Assembly: GCF_012641465.1 (NCBI RefSeq) | Contig: NZ_JABAIK010000002.1 | Location: 1 to 64,000 of the forward strand | Direction: 5' to 3' | DNA length: 64,000 bases | DNA from: Vibrio agarilyticus | GTDB taxonomy: Bacteria > Pseudomonadota > Gammaproteobacteria > Enterobacterales > Vibrionaceae | Shown: piece after piece, positions 63,960-64,000 of the stretch | How positions within the stretch are numbered: the stretch's first letter is position 1 | Layout of the letters: each line of letters starts with the position of its first letter | Notes under the pieces: model-generated | Database searches by the model: none | Seen by the model: the letters and a program-made list of their open reading frames with translations, nothing else | Told to the model about the DNA's origin: nothing | Position numbers and translations under genes: made by a program

Positions 63960-64000
63960 ATTCGTTCTCGCAGATGTGACGACTGCGCTCAGGTCGCTTC

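Overview
The window looks like chromosomal DNA of a marine Vibrio (Vibrionaceae). Three things support this: a vibrio-type integron attC site at the left edge, many copies of a vibrio ERIC-like palindromic repeat between genes, and the gene families themselves (LamB-type porins, family-5 oligosaccharide ABC importers, CheV, CBM5/12-bearing glycosidases). No rRNA or tRNA gene and no CRISPR array was seen. The species cannot be named from the sequence alone.

Layout. 1-2650: the edge of an integron cassette region, with a partial cassette ORF, an attC site, a small membrane-protein cassette, two copies of a 370-bp direct repeat, an IS110 transposase fragment and an AT-rich membrane-protein gene. 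2686-6463: a fructose-family PTS cluster (HPr-like/EIIA protein, EIIB, and an EIIA-C-B permease). 6495-7859: a gene relic, a small ORF and a shortened AraC-type regulator. 8046-10127: a secreted multidomain glycosidase. 10637-19944: a family-5 oligosaccharide ABC importer, a LamB-type porin and a cytoplasmic GH30 glycosidase; the porin and GH30 promoters carry LacI-type operators. 20127-21365: a lipoprotein. 21674-33152: a xylose block (xylB, xylR, aldose epimerase, xylA, GH43 beta-xylosidase, transaldolase, transketolase). 33552-36995: a chemoreceptor and a COG0523 metal-chaperone GTPase with a Zur-like box. 37405-47213: a second sugar system of mal-like parts (LamB porin, MalM-like protein, degenerate epimerase, GH26-like lipoprotein, and MalK/G/F/E-type importer). 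48846-56936: housekeeping and regulatory genes. 57905-62220: an accessory island with an unknown 204-aa protein, an 803-aa protein made of tandem zinc ribbons with a nuclease-like tail, and a broken IS3 element. 62357-63959: ppiC and cheV.

How the genes fit together. The two porin/ABC systems, the surface or secreted glycosidases (8046-10127 and 41307-42755), the cytoplasmic GH30 and GH43 enzymes and the xylose/pentose-phosphate genes form a marine polysaccharide-utilisation region. A GH26-like lipoprotein, a GH43 beta-xylosidase and the complete route from xylose to fructose-6-phosphate make a xylan, possibly beta-1,3-xylan of algae, a reasonable substrate. This is inference: no enzyme specificity can be read from sequence alone.

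The least explained element is the 803-aa protein at 58553-60964. It has eight tandem copies of a CxxH...CxxC zinc ribbon, two degenerate N-terminal copies and a C-terminal GIY-YIG-like domain, and it is convergent with an unknown gene inside a transposon-flanked island.
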